From the NCBI RefSeq assembly GCF_000203815.1, contig NW_004457624.1, positions 744,001 to 808,000 on the forward strand: 64,000 nt of DNA. Reading direction: 5' to 3'. Source of the DNA: Cavenderia fasciculata. Its lineage: Eukaryota > Evosea > Eumycetozoa > Acytosteliales > Cavenderiaceae. Position 1 is the stretch's first letter, and the number at the start of each line of letters is the position of its first letter. The notes under the pieces are model-generated. The model was given only the letters and a program-made list of their open reading frames with translations. It was not told the DNA's origin and did no database searches. Below, piece by piece: positions 47,759-59,820 of this stretch. The translations under genes were made by a program, and so were the position numbers.

Positions 47759-49030
47759 ATGATTCAAAGTAGTAGTGTCAATATTAATATTGATAATAAT
47801 AATAATAATCAAATAATATATGAACAACAGCATCTAAAACAACAACAACAACAACAACAAGATGATGATGATCGGTTACCATTGCTACCACACTTGATAC
47901 AATCAAAGATAGTAGGGTATCTGGCTAGTTGTATAGTCCGACTAAGTCTAGTTTGTTGGCGGTTCTTTGATTTGGTGGTCATTCACTATTCGACACTTTA
48001 TCTAACCAACACTAACAACAATAACAATAACAATAACAATAACAATAACAATAACAATAGCAATGGTGGTAAATGTCAAGATGTCTATGCTCATTTGTCT
48101 AGTCCGTACTGCCCGTTAAAACGTGTCACAAGTATTGTAGGCAGTCACAACCAACTTCCACTACTCAAACCCAATGTAAAGGTGTCAATACACATTAAAT
48201 ATGATCCTCACAACCAACAAGTACACAACTTTCAAATCGAATCTTTGATATCATCATCAGGCGAGCAGCCACAGTCTACGGTAGTGTCGGCGACGTGTCC
48301 ATTTAAAAGCCACTGTCATCATTGTCATGGATGTGCCACTAAAAAGGGTGGTTTAGAGCATCTTCCCAAATTAATAGATACGTCTGCCACAACGATGACC
48401 ATCCTTCCCCCACCTCCTCCATACAACCCGATCGATATGCTTTCTCAAATAATGCAAATGTTAGAATCAATCACAATCAATATTGATTTGGTCAATGCAG
48501 GTAAAACGAGTCAAGATTATTACTACCTGGTATTTGCTTCACCAAACCTCAAATCACTCAGAATATTTAACCCAGATAAACCAGAACCGAGAGACACGAG
48601 CGTTATATTTGATGCATTGTGGAGAAAAAAACCTAAGCAGTTGGAGACTGTTTTAGTGAATCGTCCATTCCAACCAATGAACATAAGAGATGTCAGTAAA
48701 TCACTTGATCGACACAGAGCCACACTAAAACAATTTAAAATAGCCATCAAAACACCACATCATTGGGAACAAGAAAGAATGGTGTTGGATGACTTTGAAG
48801 CAGTATTTGGCCGTTTGCTCCAAGATCAAATCAGAGATTCAACAATAGGACTATCATCTTTTAATCCCGTTCTACATGTACAATTCTTCCACACTGGGTT
48901 TGGGTATTCACCAAGTTTCTCAATCACAAAAGAGTCTCCTCAATTCCATTTCAACTATGATTACATAAACAAAGAACGTGTTTATCAAGGTTTTGATGGA
49001 ATTAAAATTTATTTTAATAATAATAAATAA
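47759..49030 (+). CDS. F-box-like protein located between two PKS genes
   Basis: Single exon, 423 residues. Gln/Asp-rich N terminus, then an F-box-like block (LPLLPHLIQSKIVGYLAS, LSLVCWRFFDLVV), a long Asn run, a His/Cys-rich patch (CPFKSHCHHCHGCATKKGG) that could bind metal, a Pro run, and a leucine-rich C-terminal half (LVFASPNLKSLRIF, KQLETVLVNRPFQ). The layout matches dictyostelid F-box proteins of the kind with a weak LRR-like region. It is convergent with the downstream PKS gene (stop codons 65 bp apart). It need not be related to polyketide synthesis; position is the only link. Confidence 0.75.
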   Translation: MIQSSSVNINIDNNNNNQIIYEQQHLKQQQQQQQDDDDRLPLLPHLIQSKIVGYLASCIVRLSLVCWRFFDLVVIHYSTLYLTNTNNNNNNNNNNNNNNNSNGGKCQDVYAHLSSPYCPLKRVTSIVGSHNQLPLLKPNVKVSIHIKYDPHNQQVHNFQIESLISSSGEQPQSTVVSATCPFKSHCHHCHGCATKKGGLEHLPKLIDTSATTMTILPPPPPYNPIDMLSQIMQMLESITINIDLVNAGKTSQDYYYLVFASPNLKSLRIFNPDKPEPRDTSVIFDALWRKKPKQLETVLVNRPFQPMNIRDVSKSLDRHRATLKQFKIAIKTPHHWEQERMVLDDFEAVFGRLLQDQIRDSTIGLSSFNPVLHVQFFHTGFGYSPSFSITKESPQFHFNYDYINKERVYQGFDGIKIYFNNNK

Positions 49031-49094
49031 CAATGAAAGGGTTATACACTTTCTCTTCTCTTTTTTGTATATATGAAATCTATTTATTTATTAA

Positions 49095-52000
49095 TTATTT
49101 TTTAATTATTCTATTTACATTTTCAATGATTGAATTAATTGTACCATTTGATATTTGAGCTTGATTAATTATATTGGATTGTTTAAATTCAACTTCAATC
49201 CATGATTTGATTTGAATAGCATTCATAGAATCAACTCCATAATCTTTGAGTTTGGTGTCACCATTTAATAGATTCTTTTCAATTGAAAGTAGGTCTGCAA
49301 TGAATTCGATAATCTTATCATTCATATTGTCTTGATTGTCATTATTGTTTGATTTCTTGGCGACAATACTTGACAAGTGACAGAATAAATGTGAAAGATT
49401 TGGTGTTTCAGAGAGGAATCTGTCGACTTTAATGGCTGCACAAATAATACTTGTAAATGGAGTATCAGAATCGATAAACGATGATCTGAGTACTCCATAT
49501 ACTGTTGAGAGTGGCATCATATGTGCTCCAATACTTGACAATGCTTCATTTGATAGTTTACTAATTGCAACTCTTCCAGTTGATCCAATCGATCCCCAAA
49601 TAATAGCTGTTGCTGCTAATCCACAATTTCTACGGTGTTGAGCAAGATGATCGAGGAATGAATTGGCAACTGCATAACTGAAACTTTCTCTTCCAGAGTA
49701 TTGAGCAATCGATGACAGTAAATGGAAATGATTTAATTTCCAGTCTAATTTTTCAAATAAATTATGAAGATTCAATGCACCAATTGCTTTGGCCATCATT
49801 GCTTGTCGATGATTCTCTATTGTCACATCATCTGCATCTGCAAATACATAGGTATTGGCACAATGAATAACTGATTTGACTGGTTTAATAGTTGAATCAT
49901 TTTTGTAAAGTTGTTGAATTGATGAAGAGAGTTGATCATAATTTCCAATATCACATTGAACATAATGTAATCTAAGGTGTGCTTGATGTTTGTTGATATG
50001 ATTAATTAATAATTGAATTTCATATTTTGGTGATGAATAGGAAACAACAATAATGTCACGTAGTTGAGGTGCATGTTTGATGATATAATGAAGTGATTCA
50101 ACAGCAACTCCAGTTTGACCAGTCATGAGAAGAGTATCTTGAACACCATCAAGTTGATAGTGTACTCTTTCTATCTGTTTTCTATCTCTTTCACGTAACA
50201 TTGGTTCGACCAAATCTCTTTCAGCTATTTCATAATCAATGACAACCTTTCCAATATGCTTTCTTGTTCTAATATATTCCATTGCTTCAAGAATTTGTTG
50301 ACATGGGAATACCTTGATAGGTGGCATCTCCAACCCTTCTTCAACGATGAGTTTCTTGATCTTGTTGGTGTAGGGGATATGCTCTTCATTGAGTTGAAAC
50401 GCAGTGTATCCCTTATCGAATTGGAATGGTCCCATATCGATATTGTCGACACTAAAGAATTGGTCGACGGACAAGTCAATAATCATACCATTTCTATAGA
50501 GACATTTAAAGTTATCATGCATTCTCGTATAGTCTAGTGTATTGATTACATAGTTTACACCCAGTCCATCGGTCATTTCCAAAACCGATTCTGTAAAGTT
50601 GTCATATGACAGTACAGCAGTGATAAGTGAGCCATAGTGTTGTTCGAGATACTGTTTCTTTTCATCTGATCCAACTGTCACAAACACTTTGCCAGTGTGT
50701 TGTTGGTGTTTGAGGAGATTGAGCATTGTCAGACCGACACCACCAGTTGAACTATGGATGAGAATAGATTCGAATGGTTCAATACCGGCTTTTTTAACTA
50801 GAACAACATAGGCAGTACCCATTGCAACTGGAATAGACGCAGCTTCAGCAAATGAGAGTTCCTTTGGCTTGTGAACTAGATTGTGTTCCCATGCCAACGT
50901 TGACGAGGCAAAAGAATGAGAGCTACCAAAAACTTCATCACCAATCTTGAAGTTTGATACTTTTGGTCCAATTCTTGTGACGATACCTGCAAGATCTTGT
51001 CCCAATAGAGGATCGTAAATATCACCAAATGGGAGTATTCTCTGATCGACTCTACCTTCCAAAGTCATAAGATCTTTGAAATTGATTGATGCTGCTTTGA
51101 CTTGAACTTCAACACGGTAGTCTTCCATCACCTCTGTCTTTGATCTAAGATGGTATTTTGAATCCTTTTCAAACTTTACTCTAATATCTTGTTTATCGGT
51201 GACTATAAGTCTTGAATCCAATTCCAATGCTTTGGGAGCATCTATTATTCTTTCAACATTGACTTGAATAACTTGATCATTGCATTCCAATTTAATATTC
51301 TTTTCACCAATATGATTGCTGTTGGCATATTGCATGATTTGGTTGAGTGAGAGTTGATTACAACTTTGATGATCCATGCTGATTGATATCGAATCAAATG
51401 AGAACATATCAGATGGACGATCATAATCTCTGCAAATTGGAACCAAACATTGATTGAGTTGACCAGTTATCAATGTTATTAATTTGACAGGTAGTTGTTC
51501 CTTTCTTAATATTTGGTGTAATCTGATGAGTTGCATTGATTTCTTGTCAAGATTACTCGAATTCATTTCAACCAATGATTCCAAATAAATAATTACAACC
51601 TTTTCTCCTTGTTGATATGATATTGAATCCAACAATGATTGATATTTACTTTCATCGCTAATATCATCACTTGAAATACTTTTAACTTGTTTTGAAATTG
51701 ATGATGCTTGTGAAATCAATCTGGTTGAAGTGGTGGATGGAGAAGAGGATGTAGAGGAAGAGGGAGTAATAAATAATATTTTATCAATATTATCGAAATT
51801 GGTTTCCCTCATTGATGTCTTTTTACAAATCATTGTAATATCATCTGGTTCGAGTTTTAGATTATTATTAATATGTTGAATATTAAATTGTGTTGATTTA
51901 ATATCTCTGATGATTAATTCTTTGCTGTTTTCATCGACGACCACTGAATCATTGTTGATTACAACGAGTTGACCATTTGGATTTAATAGTTGATATAATT

Positions 52001-55000
52001 GTGTTGTCATATATTCATTATTTTGAATAAATTCTTGTGATGATAAAATGATATCATAACTATTTGAAAGGAATCCTTGGTCATTCAACGATAATGATGC
52101 ATTGAACTCTTTAAATAATTTAATTGATAAATTATTATTCTCGAGGAAATCAAAAGAGATTGAGAAATCCTGAGTAGAGAAATCAATGATCATATTCGAG
52201 ACTGAATCCAATGTTGCAAGACAACTTCCAATAAGATTGATAGCAAGAATATCATTAAATCCAAAGTCCAATACTCTAATCATCTTGTGTGTTAACGATG
52301 ATTTTAGATATCTTTCTAAATATTCAACAACATTATTGCTGTTTTCCGAGGAGGATGGAGATGGTGAATTCTTTGGTTGATAAATTGACTTTTTGATGAA
52401 TTGTGATGGATTTTTAGCTTGATGTACTTTTAATACTTTGGTCAATGATTTACAAATCAATGATTCACATTTGATGATGATATTACCATGTTGGTCAATA
52501 ATATCAAGTGATCCTTTGAATTCATTTCCTCTTTGTTGTTGACGATTTCTACTGTTCATTGAAGTCTTTGATACGTTGAATAAAGAGGTACATGGGTGTT
52601 GAGGAATATTGTTTGAAAAGATGTGGAAATCTTGAACTCTATCAAATATGACTTCACATTTTTGATGTTCTCCTTTAAACTTTTACAATATTTGAATGAA
52701 TCATACAATCCAATACCGATGCATTTAAAACTGTATTTGATTGTTCAAACTTGTTTTTTGCACTACAATCAATCTCTGACAAAATAGAACCATCTTGATT
52801 GAATGATATGTTGTTGACTCGCTTGAATGTATCGCCATAAACCAATCCAACTTTGATTAACTTTTCATAAACATCTGATTGTGTCATCATGGCAATGTTG
52901 TATGATTCTTTTTTAAGTTTGGTAACAACGTCATACTTTTTGGCAAGCGTCACTGGGGTCTTGATTGATAATCTACCTACTGACGATTTAGTCCAAGTTG
53001 CTGCTTTACTATCATAATATTGGAATATTACTTGATAGTCCTCCGGTGATGATGACACAAATGACGATTTCAAACGAGATGGTACACCTTCTTTGAGGAA
53101 GAATGGTGCAATAAACTCGAGATGATGGATATGGATATCTTTGTTGGGGAATGCATTAATAATGTTTTACAAGTGTATCCTGATCCTGGGAACAAATATT
53201 TTCCTTTTACTTTGTGTCCTTTTAAATATTGATATGATGGTCTGTTGATATCAATCGATGATTCATAGGTCTTGAGTGATTCATCATCGCAAATACCAAG
53301 CAATGTTGTTGATACACCTCCCAATCTTTTCTTTTTGAATGGTTCTTGTTCCTCCATAAGGTACTCGGTATCCCATTGATATCTTGGAAGATATCTTGTT
53401 CTATTCTTCCATTCATTGTCATCATCACCGATGAGGGGTAATTGATTTGTGAAATTAACATTTGCACCAATGAAATAGAGTTGTGAGAGACATGATTGAA
53501 TTGATTCGACTTCATCCTTTTTTCTATTTAATGGTGAGAGGATGGTTGCTGATTTTTGTTGTGATAATAATGTCTTTAAATAGAACGACAATGTTGAATG
53601 TGGTGCAATCTCTAAATAAATATACTCTTGATTATTATTATTATTGGTGTTTTTGATTATATTATTAATTGCTTGTTGGAACAGTACTGGTTGTCTGAGA
53701 TTATCATAAATATATTGTGCATTAAATTCTGATGATGATTCTATTAATCGTGATGTCGTTGTTGAGAAATATGGTATCGTTGGTTTATCACATTCATATT
53801 TAATATTATTATTCAAGTTCTTGAAAATAAATTCTTTTGCTGATTCTTGTTTTGATGAATGAAATGCACATGGTGTACCAAGGAATGCACTGAATATATT
53901 GTCAGCTTTAAGTTGTTGATCTAATAATCTGAGTTGTTTTTCATCACCAGCCAATACAATTGAATCTTCAGCATTGAAACATGCAACTTCGATATCATCA
54001 AATTGTTGTTGGAATCTCTCATTGAATTTATCATGTGACAATGATACAGATAACATTCTACCACTTCCAATTGTTTCATTTTGAGCTTTACTTCTGAGAT
54101 AAACAATTCTTGCTGCTTCTTCCAATGATACAATTCCAGAACACCATGCTGCTGTTACATCTCCAAAACTAAATTAATTAAAAAAAAAATATTAATATTT
54201 AATTAATAAATAAATATTAATTAATTAATTAAATACAACATACCTATGACCAACAACGATTGATGGATTAATTCCAAAATGTTGATATAATTTAACCAAC
54301 GATACTTGAATGATAAATGTTGATGGTTGAGCTAGAATTGGATGGTGAATATCTTTATCATTACTATTTCTTAATTTATCGATAATAGAGTATTGATAGT
54401 ATTGACATAATAACTTGTCCAAGTGATCAACCGATTCACGGAATACTTGAAAGTGATTGTATAATTTTTCACCCATTCCAGCCCAGTGAGCACCTTGCCC
54501 ACAGAATACCATCACCACTGATTTGTTTGATTCACTGTTCAACTGAGACATGTTTGAAACTGATGTTTGTTGTTTTTCATAAAATATACTTGACGTTGAC
54601 AAAAGTGAATCCCAACCATCAGCAATAATCAACTTTTTACAAGGTGGATGGTTCGTTTTCATTGACTGATATCTGACAAAATCTTCAAATGACATCTTAT
54701 TACGATACGACTCGGTATTATTCTTAATCATATCAATATATGAATCAATTGATTTCTTGCTATTTGCTGAAAATGGAATTAAATATTCTTTTGCTTTCTC
54801 GTGATCTAAAAAAATATATTATATATAATATAATAAATAATTATTAATATCTAAAATAAAATAATCATAATAATCATCATTATAAACATACCATTATTAT
54901 TAATTAAATTATTATTATTATTAATATTATTATTTCTATATTCTTCAACGATGACATGTGAATTTGAACCAGTTAAACCAAATGAGTTGATTCCCATTCG

Positions 55001-56218
55001 AATGACTCTGTCATCTGGTAAAGGTTCATTCTCCAATACAATCTTTATTCTGCCATCCAACAGATCAATTCTTGGATTTAATTCTTTAAAGTTGATATTC
55101 TTGATCAGAGTTCTATTCTTGAGCATCATTGCACATTTGATGATTGATGCAACACCTGCTGTACTCTCGGTGTGTCCAATATTACTTTTGACCGATCCTA
55201 TTCTGCGTGGTTGTTCTTTAGAATGTGAATTGCCAAATACTCCACCAATACCTTCATCCTGAAACGGATCACCAGTTGTTGTTCCTGTTGCTTGACACTC
55301 GACATAGTAAATATCAGATGGTGACAGTCCAGTCTTTTGAAGAGCTGTACTTGTATTTACTTGCTGTGCTGCACGTGATGGAGCTGTTGGTGACGACTTT
55401 TCAAAGTTACCATCAGCATTACAGTTACCACCTTTGATAACACAATAAATATTATCATTATCTTGAATTGCTTTTGATAGTCTCTTTAGAATGACGACAC
55501 CAACACCTTCACTACGAACGTATCCATCAACTGAAGAGTCAAACGATGAACATTTGCCAATCTTCCCAATTAACTTCATTTGTGTGAAATGGGCTGAAAT
55601 AGTTGGTTCTACGAAAGCATTCATACCTCCACAGATAGAGATATCACTGTCACCGTTACGAATAGTATCGATACCTTGGAGAATACCAACAAGTGATGAT
55701 GAACAGGCTGTATCAACCGATAAAGCAGGACCACGGAAATCGTAGCAATACGATGCTTTGAGGGCAGTATCTGATCTTCCAGCTCTGAGGATAGGTTTCA
55801 TGTTTGGAATGTCATAGTTGTGCATTATTTCATTTGAGAGAAACATCTGACCTACAAACACAGATGTATTTGAACCTCTGATTGATGCAGGGTCGATATG
55901 AGCATCTTCTAAAGCTTCCCAAATGACTGTCATAAAGAGACGTACTTGAGGATCCATGGTTGAAGCTTCAGCAGTCAGTGTACCAAAGAATTGACGATCG
56001 AAATTGGTCCATTCCTTCATATCTAGGTAACCAGCACGTTCCGAGGCAATAAACTCTTGATCATTGTATGATTTAGACCATCTGTCTTCAGTGATGGTGC
56101 TAATACCGTCCAGACCATTGACAAGTTGCTCATAAAACTGTTGAGGTGTTCTTGATCCACCCGGTAGTCTACACCCAATACCAACTATTGCAATATCATT
56201 ATCCTTGTTGACACTCAT
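49095..56218 (-). CDS. Type I polyketide synthase, KS motif altered and DH frame broken
   Basis: Same layout as the PKS at 39-46.6 kb: KS-AT-DH-(degenerate MT)-ER-KR-ACP. Exons 56218-54892, 54805-54244 and 54168-49095; about 2320 residues once frames are joined. It lacks the intron that splits the KS coding region of its neighbour. KS keeps Cys172 (DTACSSSL) and His349 (NIGHTES), but the first catalytic His is Gln309 (ECQATGTTTGDP). AT serine 630 is again split by an intron. In DH, the frame shifts near 53165 (after YLFPGSGY) and shifts back near 52680 (after VLDCMIHSNIV), so about 160 codons lie in another frame; the residues in that frame are normal for DH. ER (GGVGLT), KR and ACP (about Ser2277 in YGVDSM) are intact. 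It could be a decaying gene, or an active one with two sequence errors. Confidence 0.8.
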
Positions 56219-57539
56219 TATAATTATTATTATTATTTATTTGAATAGTTGTTGTTGGTATAAACAAAATATTAAAAAGTGAGGATGATTTGAATGAATG
56301 AGGTGAATGGGTAATATAAATAATATTAAGAAGAAGAAGAGGATGAGGATGAAGAAGCTAACTAGTTTAGAGAACTGAAAAGGATAACACTCTGTTCTTG
56401 TTCTTTTAAACATGTTCCAACATGTGTGTATTGGGACTAGTACTCCAATTACTGCTAGTACTGGTACTAGTTGCAGCTGATGCTGTTGGCAACAGGGTGA
56501 GGTCTGTTGCAGCTGACCAATTACTAGTCGGTAATTGTCATGACAGTCCAGCACTCGATATATAGTCCATCTATCTTGTCTGTCTGCTGTCTGGTTGTTT
56601 GCACCCTTGTCCAATAACAACATGTCATTATGTTGGTTAGGTAAGGTGAGTAGTGTAGTGGGACGGACACCAATTAAATTAATTATTTAACACCAACTAA
56701 CTCTATTTACATATATATCTATCTATAGTTGGTTGTTGTAGAGATGATTGGTGATGTATAAATATATATATATTTGGGAGTAGTAGACATTCTTGTTTGC
56801 TGTTGTTGTTTGTTGGTTGTGCAGCAACCAACCTATAATAAGCAATATTGCATAGTTGTGAGTTGTATCTGGTTGTTGATCTTGCAATAATAAAATGTTT
56901 AAACGAGTGAAAGAGTGAGTGACAGTGTAAAAGAGACAGATGGGGGTTGACTCTATGTCTCTTTCAAGTAGAGGACGCTTCCCACCTGAAAAGATAAAAT
57001 TTAATTTTATCATTATTTATTGGAACATGTTATTTTGACTCTCGGGAATATAATATAATATTTAAATCCAACCTCACACACTCACTATCTTATCAAATCT
57101 ATATGCTATTAAAAATAACCATCCCTCTCTCTCTCTCTTTCTCTTTCTTTCTTTCTCTTTCTTTCTCTCTCAACCTCTAAGAAGAAAAGAAGGAGACACC
57201 ACCTCATACACATACATTTTCCAATATCTTGAAATAATGATATTCATTCATTCGTTCATTCATGTGTTGAACACACAAAAGTATAGGTAATAAGTGAAAC
57301 TTATTTGGGTACTGCTATTTCAAGTAGCACCTACCTTGAAATTCATTATAATTGTGTGCTATTATATGGAATGTATGTACATACAAAAAAGGTGAACTTG
57401 ATGGTTTTTGAAAGGGTTGATCAATAATTATAATTAGACATAGATGAAAGAAAGACACAATTGAATCAGATTCGAATCGCTCTTGTGGAGGAACAAAATA
57501 ATTTAATATCATAATAACAACTCGATGGAAGCAAGAAAT
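56219..57539. other. Intergenic region upstream of the second PKS
   Basis: No credible gene; several short minus-strand open frames lack any support. It includes the putative PKS control region at 56410-56530, GT-rich and CT-rich tracts (CT run near 57125-57170), and ATTC tandem units near 57243-57260. Confidence 0.45.
56411..56525. promoter_or_regulatory. Repeat cluster upstream of the second PKS
   Basis: About 200-300 bp upstream of the PKS ATG. GTTGCAGCTGA occurs at 56470-56480 and again at 56506-56516. CCAATTACT occurs at 56445-56453 and 56517-56525, followed by TAGT-type sequence. CATGTTCCAACATG at 56411-56424 is a near-perfect palindrome. Paired direct repeats plus a palindrome in an otherwise AT-rich spacer suggest factor-binding sites, but no factor can be named. 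Confidence 0.35.
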
Positions 57540-57685
57540 CATATGTAAGCTGTCTCTTGTAATCCTAGTCGTCTCAACATAAGCCAAAATATTTCACGAT
57601 CTATCAAACAATTATCCGAGTCATAATGGAGGGAACAAATTCCGAAGACTGGTATTTAGAAATCGAACATCATTTATTGAAAATA
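57540..57685 (+). pseudogene. Relic of FNIP-gene last exon
   Basis: Matches the terminal exon of the downstream genes: the stretch corresponding to TVCCNPSRLGISQNIPPSIK is readable as SCNPSRLNISQNISRSIK, and the end reads EDWYLEIEH. Upstream parts of the gene and the splice acceptor are missing or unrecognisable. It marks a lost copy at the left edge of the right-hand tandem array. Confidence 0.75.
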
Positions 57686-57809
57686 GATATAATAAACCCT
57701 GTCACATAAAAATAACAATGCTCATTTATCCACATATTAGTCTAACCCATTTAGTTTAAAAAATCATTAAAATTTATTGATGAAGAAATCTTTCATTTCT
57801 TGAAACTAA

Positions 57810-59696
57810 ATGGAATCAATAGTTAAAGATTGTATATCGAATATAACAGGTGTTTGTAGAATATGTAATCAAAAGATATCATCTTATGATGACGATGACG
57901 ATATACATCAACAATCAATGATCAATCATTATTTAGATTGTATCGATTCATTTAAATCGGTATTGTTAAATATCAATAATAGTCGTAAACATGTCGATCA
58001 TGATCATCAAGATAGTAATATTAGTAGTAGTTCAAGAAAGAGAAAGAAGATTAAATCATCCTCGATATCTGAACCACCTACATCAACAAATCATTATTGT
58101 AAGATATTTATCTACTATGTTCGGGATCACATGATTGTAATATATTAATGATTACATATTCTCGTACTATCTAGTTAAAAATTCTTTATTTAGAGTATCA
58201 ATGATATCAATATTACATCGTGAAGATCATAATAAAAGTGTAATGAGTCTATTGATGACTTGTAAAGATGCTATGAAATGGAAGGATACCGTTGTATTCC
58301 CAGGATTACCTTCTATTAACACGATAGAATCATACAAGAAGAATAAAAGAATTAAACAACTACCAAAAAGATACTATAGAGTCGATATCAAGAGTGTTAG
58401 AGATCGAGAGTACTTCAAAAAGAATGTCGATGGTTTAATCAATCACCATTGTAGAGAACTCAGACATTTCTGTGGTGATGATACAATACCAGCTGGATTC
58501 ATACCAAATCACTTTACAAAGATTCAAGTTTTTGGAAAGATAGAAGTTGGATCACTACCCCCATTTACAACTCATCTCTATCTTGGGTCACACCGTCACC
58601 AACAAGAGATATATCGAAAACTGTTTCCAGATACAATAGAGGTACTCGATATCATCAATGGAGTGATTTGTAAACAATCAAACATTAATGATCTCTTGCC
58701 ACACAATATCAGGACACTTCGAATGACATCCAATTTAGTTCATCCCTATCTATTTAAACTCAAGAAACTATATAGTCTCACCATTATGAACGAAAAACAA
58801 GAGGAAGATGACATTAATAATGGCCAGATAGATGTTCGTGCTGGAACTATACCAAGTACAATCGAATATTTAAATCTTGGTAGTAACAACATCGAGAGTG
58901 GGTCTATTCCGTCGAGTGTAAAGTACCTTGAAATCAACCTAGCTAAAACCCCACTCGGATGTATCCCTCCTTCTGTCAAGTATCTTTATGGGCATTGTTT
59001 CAAACCGGCAACACTCTTGAAAGGGTCAATTCCTTCATCCATCACAGACCTTCATTTGGAAGGTCCATTCAGTGTAAATATCTCCGGAAGCATCCCATCG
59101 TCGGTCACCTCGTTGAATCTGGTTGAAGTTCCACATATTCCCATTTTACCAGAACTGGATAGTATTTCTAAACTATCTCTCTGTCATTGTGGACCTATAC
59201 ATGAAGATAGTCCATATCCAAAGAACATAAAGTATTTCAGTATTGTTGGTTACGGTCGATATAAATCTATTCCGCCATCAACAAAATATTTGTATTATGG
59301 AATTACTAATTCTAAATTGAAGGAAAACGATATTCCAAATGGAGTAACTCATATTAGATTAGGTATGTTATCAATAAATGAAATCATATCATGATATTGA
59401 TTAAAGATAGTAATTTATAATTCTCATCCAAAATATATTTTGTAGGATTTAGTCAAGAATTAGTTCCAGGATTTATTCCAGATAGTTGTGAGTATTTGGA
59501 ATTTCCATCCATCTATAACAAAGCACCACTTTGGAAGGCTGTACCAAAGAATTTGAAAACTGTCTGTTGTAATCCAAGTCGTCTCGGTATAAGCCAAAAT
59601 ATTCCACCATCTATCAAACAGGTATTTGTCAATGATACTCATCAAGGAGGTTATCTTTGGGTAAAAGACTCTGTGTTCAAAGAAGAAGACTGGTAA
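57810..59696 (+). CDS. Zinc/F-box/FNIP repeat protein, second N-terminal subtype
   Basis: Exons 57810-58098, 58175-59362 and 59446-59696, phases 1 and 1, 575 residues. The first exon differs from the left cluster: MESIVKDCISNITGVCRICN then MINHYLDC, again a C-x2-C...H-x3-C arrangement, followed by a basic SSRKRKKIK linker and the conserved NHY junction. Exon 2 has the F-box-like block (LFRVSMISILHREDHNKSVM) and FNIP repeats (GSIPSSVKYLEINL, GSIPSSITDLHLEG). Exon 3 ends VFKEEDW. All frames are intact, so this is the only clearly complete copy of the right cluster within the window. Role by analogy: SCF substrate adaptor. Confidence 0.83.
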
Positions 59697-59820
59697 TTCC
59701 TAACATCAATCACAAAAAAAGATTGAACAAAAGTAAATAAATAATTTAAAAACCCTAAAAAAATTGACCTCTTCAATTGAACTTTATACCTACCTATTGG
59801 TTTGTTCATGCAAAAACTAA

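Noticed and set aside
56237-57013. Minus-strand open frames upstream of the second PKS
   Set aside because: Composition and lack of splice partners suggest random frames in a promoter region.
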